Assembly (NCBI GenBank): GCA_028292625.1
Contig: JAQGLY010000007.1
Span: forward strand, 1 to 64,000
Reading direction: 5' to 3'
Length of the DNA: 64,000 nucleotides
DNA from: Herbaspirillum sp.
GTDB lineage: Bacteria; Pseudomonadota; Gammaproteobacteria; Burkholderiales; Burkholderiaceae_D
Of this stretch, positions 44,688 to 53,517 are shown piece after piece. The translations under genes and the position numbers were made by a program. The notes under the pieces are model-generated. The model saw nothing but the letters and a program-made list of their open reading frames with translations, was not told the DNA's origin and did not search any database. Position 1 is the first letter of the stretch, and every line of letters begins with the position of its first letter.

Positions 44688-44703
44688 CGCAAGGAGCATG
44701 CCA
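44688..44703 (-). promoter_or_regulatory. sigma-54 promoter of phaZ
   Basis: On the minus strand TGGCAT-GCTCC-TTGC, identical over 16 bases to the promoter at 42482-42497. It is located 54 bases before the phaZ ATG. Confidence 0.87.
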
Positions 44704-44803
44704 ATGCTTGGAAAGAATGCAGAAAAATTCCTCTTCCGCCATGAAAAACAATAGAAATCTGTCCGAATCACGACGCAGTGACGACTATCGAAATGTTTGA
44801 TTT

Positions 44804-44841
44804 TCGGTCGGTCGCATTGACTCCAGCCGGAAATCGAACGC
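44804..44841. promoter_or_regulatory. upstream activating element B
   Basis: This is the counterpart of element A, with 7 differences in 38 bases; the ending CCGGAAATCGAACG is identical. It is 101 bases upstream of the phaZ -24/-12 promoter and lies between phaZ and the activator gene, so it could also serve autoregulation. Confidence 0.75.
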
Positions 44842-44978
44842 AGGGCGATTCATTGCGCAGAGGTGTATAGTTACAGAAAAAGTTAATATATTTTTCAGGA
44901 ATAGCCTGCCAGCGAAGTGGGGCCGCGGAAAGTAGTTCGGGCCGGCGGGAATAAGGCGAACAGTCAGTAGGAGACAAC

Positions 44979-47000
44979 GTGACTGCCAACGAGCCAAACC
45001 AGCGGCTACCCAATCCCCAAAACAACCGGAAGATCATGGCCGCTTGGGAAAAATTCCTGAGCGGGGATGTTCCACCGCCCCATGCATTGCGTTGCCTAAT
45101 CGATGATTCCTGGCGGCGCTGCCTGGAGGTGCAGGTCGATCCCGACCGGCAGCAGGCACCATCTCCTGTCAATGAGGCCACACTCGATTCCTTGCGACAC
45201 CAGCATCGGGAGTTGCTGACCGCCGGCAAACAGGTCATGGCGATGGCCAAGGATTTCCTGGCCGAAACCAACACGATCATGATCCTGACCGATCCGAACG
45301 GGATGATATTGGCCGTTGAAGGCGATCCCCGCGCGTTGGGGGCGGCCGAGGACATTCACCTCATTGCCGGAAGCAGTTGGAACGAGCTGATTTGCGGGAC
45401 CAATGCGATCGGCACCGCCCTATCAATCGGCCAGCCGGTGCAGATCCATGCAGCAGAGCATTTTTGTTCCGGGATCAAGCAGTGGACGTGTTCAGCGACC
45501 GTCATTCGCGATCCCTATGACGGGAAGATCCTGGGCTCGATTGATGTTTCCGGTCTGGGCAAGACATTCAGTCCTCATAGCCTGGCCTTGGCCGTCACCA
45601 CCGCCAGCCGAATCGAGAGCCAACTGGCCAAATTGGAGATGGAGTTCCGGTATCAATTGCTGGAACGGGGCATGGCGAAAATGTCCAGCGCGACAGACGG
45701 CGTGATTATCTGCGATCGTCGCGGGTATCCGATCAAGGCAAACGAGCGGGCAGCAACTGCTCTGCTGGCGCGCGGCATAGACTTCGATCTCAAAAACACG
45801 ACCCGTCTGCCGACCTTGAGCGTGGGGACATTTGCGACCCCGACGCGCGGTGAGGCGCCCGAATGGCTCCGCGCGGACTGGGCCGAGCCGATTATCGATG
45901 GAGGGGAGCGGATCGGAACTCTGTTGACGATTCCAGGCTTAGCGCAGACCGGCGGCTCTTTACACGCTGCCCGAAAGGAAAGAGCCGCGAAAGCTGCGAT
46001 GACTACGGACAACAGGGGTTTTGCGGGTATCGTGGGCAGCAGCGACGCCTTGGCGCAGGCGGTGCAAAAGGCAAAGCTGCTTGCAAAAACCAATGTGCCT
46101 GTGCTGTTGCTCGGCGAAACAGGGGTAGGCAAGGAAAACTTTGCGCAAGGGATCCACCGCTCCGGACAGATAGCGGAACGTCCATTTGTTGCGCTCAACT
46201 GCGGCGGGCTTTCCAAGGATCTCTTGGCCAGCGAACTCTTTGGCCATTGCGAGGGGGCCTTCACTGGATCGCGTCGCGGCGGCATGGCCGGCAAGGTCGA
46301 GGCGGCGAACGGTGGCACGCTGTTTTTGGACGAGATCGGTGAAATGCCGCTGGAGTTGCAACCGCACTTCTTGCGGGTCCTGGAAGAAGGGGAAATTTAT
46401 CGTATCGGCGAAACCAAGCCACGAAAAATCGGCTTCAAGCTGATCGCGGCGACCAACAGGGATCTCCGGGAGGAGGTTGCCGAGGGCCGGTTCCGCATGG
46501 ACCTCTTTTATCGGGTATCGGTCACCAGCATCCGCATTCCGCCGCTGCGGGAACGTAGAGAGGATATCCGGCCGCTGGTGGAGCATTTTCTCTGCAAGTT
46601 TGCCGAACAGTATGGCGCCCAGCCAAAGCAGATCGAGCCGGAAGTAATCACTGCGCTGGAAAAATATCCGTGGCCGGGGAACGTGCGTGAACTGCGCAAT
46701 GTCGTGGAGAGTATGTTTCTGATGGCCGACCGGGAGTCGTTAGGTGTCGATGACCTCCCATCTGAAATTGAATTGCCGCCCGTTTCCGACGACTGGAAAG
46801 TTGACGTTCGCTCTCCCGCGACCATGGGAAAGCTGGAAGACGCGGAACTGGAGTTCATCCGGGAGACGCTCGAAGCCGACGGAGGTAATCTAACCCTGGT
46901 GGCCAAGCATCTCGGCATTGCGAAGAGCACCCTGTACATCAAGCTCAAAAAATATGGCTTGGATCAACTTGTGACTGGCGTCAGAGGTTCAGGTCGCTAG
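44979..47000 (+). CDS. AcoR-like sigma-54-dependent transcriptional activator
   Basis: This 673-residue enhancer-binding protein starts at GTG 44979 with AGGAGA upstream. The N-terminal GAF-type sensor (about residues 90-220) has the AcoR-like signature CGTNAIGTAL. A short PAS-like stretch may lie at 225-320. The AAA+ domain is at about 348-575, with Walker A GETGVGKE (379-386), GAFTGS (426-431), Walker B TLFLDE and FRMDLFYR. A Fis-type helix-turn-helix at about 620-662 (NLTLVAKHLGIAKSTLYIKL) ends it. The sigma-54 contact loop has Ser where GAFTGA is usual. The inducer is unknown. Duplicated promoter/enhancer pairs nearby are its likely targets. It could alternatively be the NitA-like regulator of the Nit1C cluster. 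Confidence 0.92.
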   Translation: MTANEPNQRLPNPQNNRKIMAAWEKFLSGDVPPPHALRCLIDDSWRRCLEVQVDPDRQQAPSPVNEATLDSLRHQHRELLTAGKQVMAMAKDFLAETNTIMILTDPNGMILAVEGDPRALGAAEDIHLIAGSSWNELICGTNAIGTALSIGQPVQIHAAEHFCSGIKQWTCSATVIRDPYDGKILGSIDVSGLGKTFSPHSLALAVTTASRIESQLAKLEMEFRYQLLERGMAKMSSATDGVIICDRRGYPIKANERAATALLARGIDFDLKNTTRLPTLSVGTFATPTRGEAPEWLRADWAEPIIDGGERIGTLLTIPGLAQTGGSLHAARKERAAKAAMTTDNRGFAGIVGSSDALAQAVQKAKLLAKTNVPVLLLGETGVGKENFAQGIHRSGQIAERPFVALNCGGLSKDLLASELFGHCEGAFTGSRRGGMAGKVEAANGGTLFLDEIGEMPLELQPHFLRVLEEGEIYRIGETKPRKIGFKLIAATNRDLREEVAEGRFRMDLFYRVSVTSIRIPPLRERREDIRPLVEHFLCKFAEQYGAQPKQIEPEVITALEKYPWPGNVRELRNVVESMFLMADRESLGVDDLPSEIELPPVSDDWKVDVRSPATMGKLEDAELEFIRETLEADGGNLTLVAKHLGIAKSTLYIKLKKYGLDQLVTGVRGSGR

Positions 47001-47063
47001 TTTCCTATCATCCAGGTCCTTACATTTTCCGAGCTCGCGTAGGCATTGGGCATCCGCATAATC

Positions 47064-48458
47064 TCAGACCACGGCCGGCCTCACCAACGGCGCACCCTGC
47101 AAGGCCTCCGCAATCAATTGCAGCGCATGCCCGACGTTTTCCCGATCGGCAATGCCGCCGATGCAAACCCGTACCGCTTCCGGTGCTTGCGCCGATACCG
47201 AAAATGCATCGCTGGCCACCACCCCGATGCCCGATGAACGCATATGGGCAGCAAATGCTTTGCGCCCCCACGGTTCCGGCAGGCTGATCCACAAATGAAA
47301 GGCCTCGGGCTTCGATACATAACTGCCGGCGGGGAGGATACGTGCTGCCAGCTTTTGCCGGGCCATCGATTCCCGGCGGATGGCGTTCAATGCGAGATCC
47401 GCCGTTCCTTCGCGAATCCAGCGTGTCGCCAGCGCCGAGGTGATCGGTGACGCCATCACGGTCGTGGCGCGCAATGCCGACGCCAGGCGCGATGCATATT
47501 GGGCATCCGGGGCGACCAGGTAAGCCACCCGCAACCCGGCGCTGACGCATTTCGCCAGCCCGGCCACATAAAACGTGATGTCGGCCCCGATGGCGGCAAT
47601 CGGCGGCGGCGACGAGCGCGGCAGAAAGCCGTAGGCATCATCTTCAATGATCGCCACGCCGTAATGACGCGCCACGTCAACCAGCGCGCGGCGGCGATCT
47701 TCCGATATGGTGGCGGTGGTCGGATTGAGCAGGGTCGGATTGCAATACAGCGCTTTCGGCGCGTATTGCGCGCAGGCTGCGGCAAACGCCACGGCGTCGA
47801 TTCCCTCGCCGTCCATGGGCAGACCGATCAGCCGGATGCCGAGCTGCGCGGCCAGGGATTGCAGTCCGGGATAGGTCAGTTCTTCGCAGCAGATCGCCGA
47901 GCCGGACACCGCTAGCGTGGTCAGCACGGCGAGCAATGCGCATTGCGCACCCGGCGTGACCAACAAGCGATCCGAATCCACGGACAATCCGCGCCGGCGC
48001 AACCACAGCACGCCCGCCGCGCGATCGTTCGCCGATCCGCCGAAGTCCTGATACCGCATGATGTCCTTCAACTGACCAGCTAGTTCGGCCACACCCTTTT
48101 GCATCAGCGTCATTAATTCTTCCGGGTAAGGTTCCGGCGCCATGTTCATCGACATATCGACATTGGGCCGTCCTTCGATCATTCGCGGAATTCTGACGCG
48201 GCGGCGGCCGCATACAAAGGTGCCGCGTCCGATCACGGAATCGATCAGCCCGCGCCGATGCGCTTCGGAATACGCTCGCGCCACGGTAGTGAAATCGATG
48301 CCCAGCATATCGGCCAATTTGCGTTGCGGCGGCAAGCGTTGTTCCGCGCTTAATAGTCCCACGGCAATATCTTCGGCAATCGCATTGGCGATCGACAGAT
48401 ACAGCGGGGCATTGCCCTTCTTGAGTTTCGGCAGCCAGCCGGCGGGTAATTTCGTCAT
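47064..48458 (-). CDS. MocR/GntR-type PLP-dependent transcriptional regulator
   Basis: This 464-residue fusion has an N-terminal GntR winged helix (residues about 15-85: YLSIANAIAEDIAVGLL, RLPPQRKLADMLGIDFTTV) and a fold-type-I aminotransferase domain. The PLP lysine is probably in YVAGLAKCVSAGLRVAY; the pyridine-N aspartate is in IIEDDAYGF. Such proteins sense an amine, amino acid or PLP and rarely catalyse. AGGGAG precedes ATG 48458. It is divergent from the Nit1C genes, with paired inverted repeats in the shared control region, so it probably regulates them and itself. It is convergent with the sigma-54 activator gene. Confidence 0.92.
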   Translation of the reverse strand: MTKLPAGWLPKLKKGNAPLYLSIANAIAEDIAVGLLSAEQRLPPQRKLADMLGIDFTTVARAYSEAHRRGLIDSVIGRGTFVCGRRRVRIPRMIEGRPNVDMSMNMAPEPYPEELMTLMQKGVAELAGQLKDIMRYQDFGGSANDRAAGVLWLRRRGLSVDSDRLLVTPGAQCALLAVLTTLAVSGSAICCEELTYPGLQSLAAQLGIRLIGLPMDGEGIDAVAFAAACAQYAPKALYCNPTLLNPTTATISEDRRRALVDVARHYGVAIIEDDAYGFLPRSSPPPIAAIGADITFYVAGLAKCVSAGLRVAYLVAPDAQYASRLASALRATTVMASPITSALATRWIREGTADLALNAIRRESMARQKLAARILPAGSYVSKPEAFHLWISLPEPWGRKAFAAHMRSSGIGVVASDAFSVSAQAPEAVRVCIGGIADRENVGHALQLIAEALQGAPLVRPAVV

Positions 48459-48495
48459 ATGGATTTCTCCCTATCAATACTTTGAACCTAAAGCG

Positions 48496-48523
48496 ATTGC
48501 ATGCATTTTTCATTCCATGCAAT
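48496..48523. promoter_or_regulatory. inverted repeat 1, candidate MocR operator
   Basis: ATTGCATG, 12 bases, CATGCAAT, preceded by CG and followed by TTGC. It lies 38-65 bases upstream of the regulator start codon. Confidence 0.65.
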
Positions 48524-48735
48524 TTGCTTCGCCCACCCGCCCGCACGCTTCATGCATGCACATTTTAAGGATTTTTCGCACAGTTTTAAAGCGTCGAAAT
48601 TCGCCGGCGCGCTGCGTGTAAATGCCGATTGAATGGGTGGATTGACTGGATCTTATTTTTTGAGCGAGAGTCCACGACCTCCACTTCGATTTTGCATTCC
48701 AGTAGGAGTCGCAATTTTTGTCGTTGGGGCACGCG

Positions 48736-48761
48736 ATTGTATGTATTTTTCTCCATACAAT
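48736..48761. promoter_or_regulatory. inverted repeat 2, candidate MocR operator
   Basis: ATTGTATG, 10 bases, CATACAAT, with the same CG before it, TTTTTC in the spacer and TTTGC after it as in repeat 1. It lies about 125-150 bases upstream of nitB. Confidence 0.65.
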
Positions 48762-48775
48762 TTTGCCCGGTCAAG

Positions 48776-48798
48776 CGATTGCATGGCACGCATGATGC
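48776..48798 (+). promoter_or_regulatory. third half-site overlapping a -24/-12-like element before nitB
   Basis: CGATTGCATG (48776-48785) repeats the half-site. It overlaps TGGCACG-N4-ATGC (48784-48798), which has the same form as the LRAT-gene promoter. No clear sigma-70 promoter was seen. The nitB ATG follows 86 bases later. Confidence 0.45.
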
Positions 48799-48884
48799 AT
48801 TCAGTCGGGGCATCGCGCATCCGGTCCGGCCGGATATTCAAGCGATAGAGCCCCCCTTTCCACCATCCATCTGGAGCCAACACC

Positions 48885-49367
48885 ATGCCAACGGTACAAC
48901 AAGCCGCCCACGCCAAAGGCGATTTTTTTGTCGACTACGAAGAAAAAGTGTTTGAGGACGTCAAAGCATTGCCAGGTGAAAAGGCGCTGGTCACTTTTCA
49001 TACCGTGGCCTTCGAAGGCTCCATCGGTTTCGTCAATCTGTTACAGGCAACCCGCTTGCAGCGCAAAGGTTACGACACCTCCGTGCTGCTGTACGGCCCC
49101 GGCGTCACGCTCGGCATTCAGCGCGGTTTCCCGACACTCGGCGATGACGCCTTCCCCGGCCATTTAAATCAAAACAATCAACTGGTGAAATTCATGGCCG
49201 AAGGCGGCAAAGTCTATGCCTGCCGCTTTGCGCTGCAAGCCCTGTACGGTCACGGCGAACCTTCACTGATTCCCGGCATTCGCGCCATCAGTCCACTGGA
49301 CGTGCTGGATCTCAAACTGCTGCATACCCGGGACAAGGCCGTGATCATCGACACTTGGACCTTGTAG
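48885..49367 (+). CDS. nitB: NitB, MSMEG_0572/Sll0783-family protein
   Basis: This 160-residue protein belongs to a family found only in Nit1C clusters. It has a compact alpha/beta pattern ([37 protein letters not shown]) recalling DsrE-like folds; no catalytic role is established. The Synechocystis homologue Sll0783 is nitrogen-starvation induced and has been linked to PHB accumulation. GGAGCC precedes ATG 48885. It is the first gene of a seven-gene operon whose members are closely spaced or overlapping. Confidence 0.9.
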   Translation: MPTVQQAAHAKGDFFVDYEEKVFEDVKALPGEKALVTFHTVAFEGSIGFVNLLQATRLQRKGYDTSVLLYGPGVTLGIQRGFPTLGDDAFPGHLNQNNQLVKFMAEGGKVYACRFALQALYGHGEPSLIPGIRAISPLDVLDLKLLHTRDKAVIIDTWTL

Positions 49368-49385
49368 GAAAACAAGGGGCAGATC

Positions 49386-50456
49386 ATGACGACAGCGAAA
49401 AAGACGGTGCGCGCGGCAGCGATCCAGATTGCGCCCGATATGGAAAGCGCAGGCGGCACGCTGGACAAGGTATGCGCGTCCATTCGGCAGGCGGCGGCGC
49501 AAGGCGCGGAACTGGCGGTTTTTCCGGAAACCTTCGTTCCCTACTATCCGTATTTTTCCTTTGTGCGGCCGCCCTTCGCGTCCGGCCCCGAACATCTGCT
49601 GCTGTACGAACGCGCGGTAGCGGTGCCGGGTCCGGTGACGGAAGCGGTCGCGGCGGCGGCGCGCAGTCACGGCATGGTGGTGGTGCTGGGCGTGAACGAA
49701 CGCGATCACGGTACGCTATACAACACGCAACTGGTGTTCGACGCCGATGGCGAGCTGGTGCTTAAACGCCGAAAAATCACGCCGACGTATCACGAGCGAA
49801 TGATCTGGGGGCAGGGCGACGGCAGCGGACTGAAGGTTGTGCCCACCGCGGTGGGCCGGATCGGCGCGCTGGCTTGCTGGGAACATTACAACCCGCTGGC
49901 GCGCTATGCGCTGATGGCGCAGCACGAGGAAATCCATTGCTCGCAATTCCCGGGTTCCATGGTCGGCCAGATCTTTGCCGACCAGATGGAGGTGACGATA
50001 CGGCATCACGCGTTGGAATCCGGCTGCTTCGTGGTCAATGCCACCGGTTGGCTCACGGATGCGCAGATTACCGCGATCACGCCGGATGCCGCGATACAGA
50101 AAGCCTTGCGCGGCGGCTGCTGCACCGCCATCGTCTCGCCGGAAGGCGCATTGCTGGCCGAGCCGCTGCGTAACGGCGAAGGCATGGTCGTCGCCGATCT
50201 CGATATGGCGCTGATTACCAAACGCAAACGCATGATGGATTCGGTCGGCCATTACGCGCGGCCGGAATTGCTGAGCCTCGTGATCGACGACCGGCGCAGC
50301 GCCCCGGTATCGCCGTTATTTCCGAATGGGAGCAGCTCCGGCAATCCCGTTCCCGCCGCATCCGGTATTCCGGTGCATTTCTCCTCTCCACTTCCACTTC
50401 ATGCGAGCGAAAATCATGCAAACAGTGAAGCCATCGAACCAGCAACTGATTACTGA
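49386..50456 (+). CDS. nitC: Nit1C nitrilase NitC
   Basis: This nitrilase of the carbon-nitrogen hydrolase superfamily converts nitriles to acids and ammonia. In Pseudomonas the orthologue is needed for growth on cyanide, probably acting on cyanohydrins formed from it. The 356-residue protein has the catalytic triad Glu48 ([14 protein letters not shown]), Lys130 ([16 protein letters not shown]) and Cys164 ([15 protein letters not shown]). AGGGGCAG precedes ATG 49386, 18 bases after nitB. The last roughly 35 residues are a Ser/Pro-rich tail that overlaps the start of nitD. Confidence 0.94.
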   Translation: MTTAKKTVRAAAIQIAPDMESAGGTLDKVCASIRQAAAQGAELAVFPETFVPYYPYFSFVRPPFASGPEHLLLYERAVAVPGPVTEAVAAAARSHGMVVVLGVNERDHGTLYNTQLVFDADGELVLKRRKITPTYHERMIWGQGDGSGLKVVPTAVGRIGALACWEHYNPLARYALMAQHEEIHCSQFPGSMVGQIFADQMEVTIRHHALESGCFVVNATGWLTDAQITAITPDAAIQKALRGGCCTAIVSPEGALLAEPLRNGEGMVVADLDMALITKRKRMMDSVGHYARPELLSLVIDDRRSAPVSPLFPNGSSSGNPVPAASGIPVHFSSPLPLHASENHANSEAIEPATDY

Positions 50457-51528
50457 GCTGCAATCCCTGGGCCTGCGGCTGAACGACCCGAACACCGGCG
50501 CCCCCAGCCGGCGCGGCGGCGCGGGACCTTCCGATCACAAGGCGGTGGTGGTGGACGGGCATACCGTGATGATCCCGGTGCATACCGTGAGTTCATCGTC
50601 GTCGCCGTTCGTCGCCGCGCCGCGTGGCCCCGACGGCTACAGCGTATTGATGCGCGACGGCGTTTCGGTCGGCATGGTCTCGTTTCCGCCGCAGCCGCGC
50701 TTTTACAAGATGCAAACGCTGGACGGCATCCCCTATTCCAAGATCGCCACGCTGCACGGTTCCGACGTACTGGCGACCACCGTATTGCAAAGTTGCATCC
50801 GCTATGAAAGCCGGCGCAAAACGTGTCAGTTCTGCGCCATCGGCCAATCGCTGGCTGCGGGCCGCACCATTTTGCGCAAGACGCCCGAACAACTGGCCGA
50901 GGTGGCGCGCGCCGCCGTGCTGCTCGACGGCGTCAAGCACATGGTAATGACGACCGGCACGCCCAACGCCACCGACCGCGGCGCGCAGATACTGTGCGAA
51001 AGCGCGTTCGCGGTAAAGAGCGCCGTCGATCTGCCGATCCAGGGGCAGTGCGAACCGCCGGATGACGAAGTCTGGTTCAAACGGATGCGCGATGCCGGCA
51101 TCGATTCCCTGGGCATGCATCTGGAGGCGGTGACGCCGGCAGTGCGCGCGCGCATCATGCCGGGCAAGGCCGCCGTATCGATCGCGCGTTATTTCGAGGC
51201 GTTCGACCGGGCCGTCGCTGTATTCGGCCGCGGCCAGGTCAGCACCTACATCCTGGCCGGCCTGGGCGACGCCGCCCAAGACATATTGCGGACCTGCGAA
51301 ATACTGATCGCCGTCGGCGTCTATCCGTTTGTCGTGCCGTTCGTGCCGATCGCCGGTACGCCGCTTGAGGACCATCCCCCGCCGTCGGCGCAAGCGATGC
51401 GCGATCTGCTTACGCCGCTGGCCGCGATGCTCGCGAAGGGCGGCCTGCGCTCGACCGAGATCAAGGCCGGCTGCGGCCGTTGCGGCGCATGTTCGTCGCT
51501 GTCCACCTTTGAAAAGGAACCGTCATGA
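50416..51528 (+). CDS. nitD: NitD, MSMEG_0568-family radical SAM protein
   Basis: This 370-residue protein belongs to the radical SAM family member of Nit1C clusters; its reaction is unknown. The cluster cysteines appear as Cys127-x9-Cys137-x2-Cys140 ([15 protein letters not shown]) rather than the classical CX3CX2C. A C-terminal CGRCGAC motif may hold a second cluster. I chose ATG 50416 ([10 protein letters not shown]), which overlaps nitC by 41 bases; ATG 50401 is also possible. Its stop overlaps the nitE start (ATGA). Confidence 0.9.
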   Translation: MQTVKPSNQQLITELQSLGLRLNDPNTGAPSRRGGAGPSDHKAVVVDGHTVMIPVHTVSSSSSPFVAAPRGPDGYSVLMRDGVSVGMVSFPPQPRFYKMQTLDGIPYSKIATLHGSDVLATTVLQSCIRYESRRKTCQFCAIGQSLAAGRTILRKTPEQLAEVARAAVLLDGVKHMVMTTGTPNATDRGAQILCESAFAVKSAVDLPIQGQCEPPDDEVWFKRMRDAGIDSLGMHLEAVTPAVRARIMPGKAAVSIARYFEAFDRAVAVFGRGQVSTYILAGLGDAAQDILRTCEILIAVGVYPFVVPFVPIAGTPLEDHPPPSAQAMRDLLTPLAAMLAKGGLRSTEIKAGCGRCGACSSLSTFEKEPS

Positions 51529-52115
51529 ACACCGTTTACGCAAATACCGCGAAGGCCGTTCTCGCATCCGACGCGGCGTCAGCCATCGCCGCCGCCGCGG
51601 CCATCACCCGCACTGTCCACATCAGGCTGGCTGCGGTCGGATCCGAACTCGAAGCAAGCCATCGCTTGCGCCGCGCCGTGTTCTGTGACGAGCAGGGCAT
51701 ATTCGATACCGACGATATCGACGACATCGACCGGCTGGCATGGCCGATCGCCGCGGTCCTCGGCGCTCCCGGAGCGTCGGACGAAGTGATCGGCACCGTG
51801 CGTATTCACCAAAGTCAGCCGGGCGTCTGGTACGGCTCGCGGCTGGCGGTGGCGCGTCAGGCGCGGCGCGTCGGTTCGGTGGGCAGCGGTTTGATCAGAC
51901 TGGCGGTCGGCACCGCGCATGCGCATGGCTGCGAAACCTTCCTGGCCCATGTGCAAAGCCAGAACGTGCCGATGTTTGAACGTCTGCACTGGACCAGCTT
52001 GTCGACCATGGTCGTGCATGGCCGTCCGCATCATCTGATGCAGGCCGACCTCGCGCACTATCCGCCGATACACGATGGCGTCGTCGGGTTCCTGCTGACG
52101 CTTGGCGCATCGTGA
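51525..52115 (+). CDS. nitE: NitE, MSMEG_0567/Sll0786-family N-acetyltransferase
   Basis: This is a 196-residue GNAT-fold protein. The central beta-alpha region is VIGTVRIHQ, with WYGSRLAVARQARRVGSVGS forming the acetyl-CoA loop. LAHVQSQNVPMFERLHW is typical of the C-terminal half. The first 30 residues are Ala-rich. Its acceptor is unknown. AAAGGAA precedes ATG 51525. It overlaps nitD and nitF by four bases each, so translation is coupled. Confidence 0.9.
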   Translation: MNTVYANTAKAVLASDAASAIAAAAAITRTVHIRLAAVGSELEASHRLRRAVFCDEQGIFDTDDIDDIDRLAWPIAAVLGAPGASDEVIGTVRIHQSQPGVWYGSRLAVARQARRVGSVGSGLIRLAVGTAHAHGCETFLAHVQSQNVPMFERLHWTSLSTMVVHGRPHHLMQADLAHYPPIHDGVVGFLLTLGAS

Positions 52116-53143
52116 CCGTTGCGCCGATGTCATCCGACGGGTCGCTGGCGGCGCTGACCGCGCTATTGCGCGATGCGCGCGGCATTGCGCACAAACGCGA
52201 TATCGACGCGGTCGTGCGCACCCTCGGCATCGGCGCCGCCGCCGCGCCGGCCGCAGTGCCGGTCGGCGACGATTGCGCGGCGATCCCGGACGCCGGCGGC
52301 AATGGCTATCTGCTGTTCGCCATCGAAGGGTTCATCAATGAATTCGTCGAGAAAGAGCCCTGGTTCGCCGGCTATTGCGGCGTGATGGTGAACGTCAGCG
52401 ATATTTATGCGATGGGCGGCCGTCCGCTCGCGGTGGTCGATGCATTGTGGAGCCGCGACGGCGATGCGGCGCAACCGATTCTGGAAGGGCTGGCGGCGGC
52501 TTCTGCGATTTACGGCGTTCCCATCGTCGGCGGCCACAGCAATCGCCGTAACGATCGCGAACAATTGTCGGTCGCCATCGTCGGCAGGGCCAAGTGTCTG
52601 TTGACCAGCTTCGATGCGCGCCCGGACCAGCATCTGCTTGCCGCGATCGATTTGCGCGGTCGATTTCACGAGCCTTACGCGTACTGGGACGCCAGCACCG
52701 GCGCGCCCGCCGAGCGCCTGCGCCAGGATCTGGAATTGCTGCCGCAGATCGCGGAAGACGGCCTGTGCGCCGCCGCCAAGGACATCAGCATGGCCGGCGC
52801 GGTCGGCACCGCGTTGATGCTGCTGGAATGCTCCGGGCTCGGCGCCACCATCGATCTCGATGCGATTCCGAAACCCGACGGCGTTCCGCTGCAGCGCTGG
52901 TTGTCGGCGTTTCCCAGTTACGGCTTTTTACTGAGCGTGGCGGAGCGGCAACTGGATAGCGTGATCGCGCGTTTCACCGCGCGCGGCATCGCTTGCGCCG
53001 CCATCGGCCGCACCGACCGATCCGGCGTGGTGCGGCTGCAGCGCGGTGAACAGATCGAAACCATGTGGGACTTCAACCGCGAGCCCTTGATCGGCTGCGG
53101 CCGAACGCAATGCGACATGCCGGAGCCCGCCCTTGGCCGATAA
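52112..53143 (+). CDS. nitF: NitF, Sll0787-family AIR-synthase-like protein
   Basis: This 343-residue ATP-grasp-unrelated PurM/SelD/ThiL-fold protein starts at GTG 52112. The ATP/metal loop is VGDDCAAIPDAGG; GVMVNVSDIYAMGGRPLAVVD and KDISMAGAVGTALML follow. Such proteins phosphorylate or ATP-activate small amides or acids; the substrate here is unknown. It is the fifth gene of the Nit1C operon. Distinct from purM, which is longer conserved and found elsewhere. Confidence 0.9.
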   Translation: MTVAPMSSDGSLAALTALLRDARGIAHKRDIDAVVRTLGIGAAAAPAAVPVGDDCAAIPDAGGNGYLLFAIEGFINEFVEKEPWFAGYCGVMVNVSDIYAMGGRPLAVVDALWSRDGDAAQPILEGLAAASAIYGVPIVGGHSNRRNDREQLSVAIVGRAKCLLTSFDARPDQHLLAAIDLRGRFHEPYAYWDASTGAPAERLRQDLELLPQIAEDGLCAAAKDISMAGAVGTALMLLECSGLGATIDLDAIPKPDGVPLQRWLSAFPSYGFLLSVAERQLDSVIARFTARGIACAAIGRTDRSGVVRLQRGEQIETMWDFNREPLIGCGRTQCDMPEPALGR

Positions 53144-53197
53144 ATCGCGCGAGCCTTTACCATCCGCGCCGATCCACTTTTCAATTGGAGGATTCTC

Positions 53198-53491
53198 ATG
53201 CCTGAAATGTATTTCAGTGTCCGCTGGCCGGACAACTCGACCAGCGATTGCTATTCGCCGTCGCTGGTCGTGAAGGATTATCTGGAAGTCGGGAGAGCGT
53301 ATCCGCTCGCCGAGTTTGTCGAAAGGAGCCGCATTGCATTGAATATCGGCAGCGAGCGGGTGCGCGAAAAATACGGTTACGCATGTTCTTCGGCAATGGA
53401 TCAGCTCGGCAGGATAGAACGCGACGCCGAGCGCTTCGTCCAGCAAGAAGACGCACAGGTCGTCATTGAATCCCTTTCGTCCCTGAACTGA
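53198..53491 (+). CDS. nitG: NitG, MSMEG_0570-family protein
   Basis: This 97-residue protein of unknown function is found only in Nit1C clusters. It begins MPEMYFSVRWPDNSTSDCYSP and has the family core VVKDYLEVGRAYPLAEFVER. No motif indicates catalysis. A strong ribosome site (GGAGG) precedes ATG 53198. It lies 54 bases after nitF and 26 before nitH. Confidence 0.88.
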   Translation: MPEMYFSVRWPDNSTSDCYSPSLVVKDYLEVGRAYPLAEFVERSRIALNIGSERVREKYGYACSSAMDQLGRIERDAERFVQQEDAQVVIESLSSLN

Positions 53492-53517
53492 ACCGACGCA
53501 TTATCCGGAGCTATCTG

